Shown in pieces: positions 19,701 through 20,319 of a stretch of DNA of 20,319 nucleotides. The position numbers were made by a program, and so were the translations under genes. Within the stretch, counting starts at the first letter, position 1, and every line of letters begins with the position of its first letter. The notes under the pieces are model-generated. The model saw only the letters and a program-made list of their open reading frames with translations. It was not told the DNA's origin and did no database searches. Source of the stretch: Choristocarpus tenellus KU-1152 (Eukaryota > Phaeophyceae); NCBI GenBank assembly GCA_964200185.2, contig CAXNAD020000404.1:1-20319 (forward strand). Direction: 5' to 3'.

Positions 19701-20319
19701 CTATATCTTTTCCTGTATCTTTGCCTGTATCTTTACCTGTATCTTTGCCTATATCTTTTCATATGTATTACCTTTATACCTTTACACGCACACGCATGCA
19801 TAGATAGGCACCATGTGCATAGATAGGCACCATACATACAGCAAGATGTCGAGAAATAAAGACATGGAATGGCCCGGCGGCAATATTTCTGTCTGGACTG
19901 GTCTTCTGTGGTATCTTCCCACAGCATCCACTGTGTTTGTCATACCGTTTCACATTGATCAACATTGACTTGTTGAGACTTGTTGATAGTGCCCTGTTGA
20001 TAGTGCGTGTACATGATCGAATACTTGTTTGTGTATATTACAATCACTCTTTGCAGATAGGTAGGAGGAGCACAACAAAATTGACCCTCTCTGCCCTTCC
20101 ATGCGTGCTCTCCCCCTTGCAATGACGGTCTGCTGTACCTGTCCTAATCTATGCTGCTTCCTCAGCTCGCTCACGAGGATGGGGAGCATGCCATCCCTCT
20201 CACGCTCAAAAACTTCAAGGAATTTGTGGACAAGAACCCCAACGTCATTGTGGACTTTGTGAGCTCCTCTAGCAGCACCATGACATTTGGTTTCATTTTT
20301 TTTTCTGTTCCCCCCCCCC
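16780..20319 (+). CDS. PDI-C: ERGIC-type protein disulfide isomerase, 5' part
   Basis: Five exons, 16780-16877, 17169-17265, 17747-17860, 18732-18827 and 20166-20258, join in phase to 166 codons and end at a GTGAGC donor, so the gene continues beyond the window. The start MKSSIKTFDFYRKIPLDLTE, the membrane segment at about 25-42 followed by CELRAFLTPE, and the LRINFNI...LPCEF.SVDVLDVLGTN block (from residue 66) are diagnostic of the ERGIC N-terminal domain. Exon 5 ends ...NVIVDF, where thioredoxin domains lead into the CxxC active site, so that site is not visible. This order matches plant PDIL5-3/PDIL5-4 proteins, which also carry a C-terminal COPII-vesicle (ERV41/46-like) domain. It is a membrane oxidoreductase likely cycling between ER and Golgi. 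Exon 4 (highly charged, WHTDEKG start) uses an AAG acceptor and is a little less certain. A small extra exon inside 18828-20165 cannot be excluded. Confidence 0.9.
17266..17746 (+). other. Intron 2 of the PDI-C gene
   Basis: This 481-bp intron has donor GTGAGT and acceptor CCTCAG. The phase-0 join gives TDSR followed by LRINFNIT. No nested gene was recognised. Confidence 0.88.
17861..18731 (+). other. Intron 3 of the PDI-C gene
   Basis: The 871-bp intron has donor GTGCGC and acceptor CTCAAG, and both are non-consensus at one position. The join NIVK to WHTDEKG keeps frame and resembles the K-W junction after the ERGIC block in related proteins. It contains a tandem 23-bp duplication at 18372-18420. 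Several short open frames show no motif. Confidence 0.72.
18372..18420 (+). repeat. Perfect tandem duplication of 23 bp
   Basis: The unit beginning CTGGCTATGCATTTGC occurs twice without mismatch (18372-18394 and 18395-18417), followed by CTG of a third. It lies within PDI-C intron 3. Confidence 0.92.
19125..19272 (+). repeat. AT-rich low-complexity tracts
   Basis: A T-rich tract with an ATT trinucleotide run occupies about 19125-19170. A second tract at about 19224-19272 alternates short T and A runs (ATTTTAAAATTTTAAAA). Unique sequence of about 50 bases separates them. Confidence 0.9.
19652..19759 (+). repeat. 12-bp minisatellite, nine units
   Basis: Nine consecutive 12-bp units follow the pattern CCTRYRTMTTTN, each differing from its neighbours by one to three bases; the last two T-ending units bracket a higher-identity core of CCTGTATCTTTG forms. 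A decaying tenth unit follows. It sits in PDI-C intron 4. The unit length is a multiple of three, so it also makes a leucine/tyrosine/cysteine-rich open frame that I regard as meaningless. Confidence 0.9.
19798..19833 (+). repeat. 17-nt direct repeat, two units
   Basis: GCATAGATAGGCACCAT occurs at 19798-19814 and again at 19817-19833, separated by GT. Confidence 0.9.

Larger units (their letters stand above)
18828..20165 (+). other. Intron 4 of the PDI-C gene, repeat-rich
   Basis: This 1338-bp intron has donor GTGTGA and acceptor CCTCAG, and the join is HHRDIE to LAHEDGE in phase 0. It contains T/A-rich microsatellite tracts (19125-19170 and 19224-19272), a 12-bp minisatellite at 19652-19759 and a 17-nt direct repeat at 19798-19814 and 19817-19833. 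A small missed exon is possible. Confidence 0.75.

Noticed and set aside
19572-19826. 84-codon Leu/Tyr/Cys-rich open frame
   Set aside because: It is the translation of the 12-bp minisatellite, whose unit length is a multiple of three.
1-20319. CRISPR arrays, rRNA, tRNA genes and prokaryotic operons
   Set aside because: No spaced repeat array, no recognisable rRNA, and no cloverleaf with a clear T-arm; the tRNA-like word at 1961-1971 is a primer site, and all genes are spliced eukaryotic genes.

Overview
The window is nuclear DNA from an intron-rich eukaryote. Its three genes can be assembled exon by exon across GT-AG introns of about 230 to 1760 bases. A plant/alga-type ERGIC-PDI hybrid (PDI-C), an AMP1-like M28 peptidase and a Ty1/copia remnant suggest a unicellular alga or related protist, perhaps a stramenopile. 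That placement is inference; no marker in the window settles it.

Layout. Positions 1-439: no recognised gene. Positions 440-2039: a decayed, internally deleted Ty1/copia retrotransposon on the minus strand, with ~70-bp LTRs, a tRNA-iMet-type primer-binding site, a gag remnant and an integrase remnant, but no recognisable protease, reverse transcriptase or RNase H. Positions 2040-3657: no recognised gene, but nested duplicated segments, the last of which carries the start codon of the next gene. Positions 3658-10183 (+): a complete seven-exon M28 metallopeptidase of the glutamate carboxypeptidase II / AMP1 family (798 aa predicted). Positions 10184-11909: convergent intergenic region. Positions 11910-16444 (-): a complete six-exon DEAD-box helicase, orthologous to yeast Dbp3 (593 aa predicted). 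Positions 16445-16779: short shared promoter region. Positions 16780 to the window end (+): the first five exons (166 aa) of a PDI-C protein; its thioredoxin active site and C-terminal domain lie beyond the window.

Functionally, the peptidase and the PDI-C are secretory-pathway proteins, and Dbp3 is a nucleolar ribosome-assembly helicase. Dbp3 and PDI-C are head-to-head only 335 bases apart, so co-regulation is possible but unproven. I assembled exon joins by hand, requiring phase continuity and agreement with remembered family motifs; no alignment program or database was used. I found no CRISPR array, rRNA or convincing tRNA gene, and no clearly novel defence or biosynthetic system. The most unusual signals are a perfect inverted repeat abutting the PDI-C start codon, a 139-bp repeat sandwiched between direct repeats at the peptidase start, an ultra-short-LTR copia remnant, and AAG 3' splice sites in all three genes.
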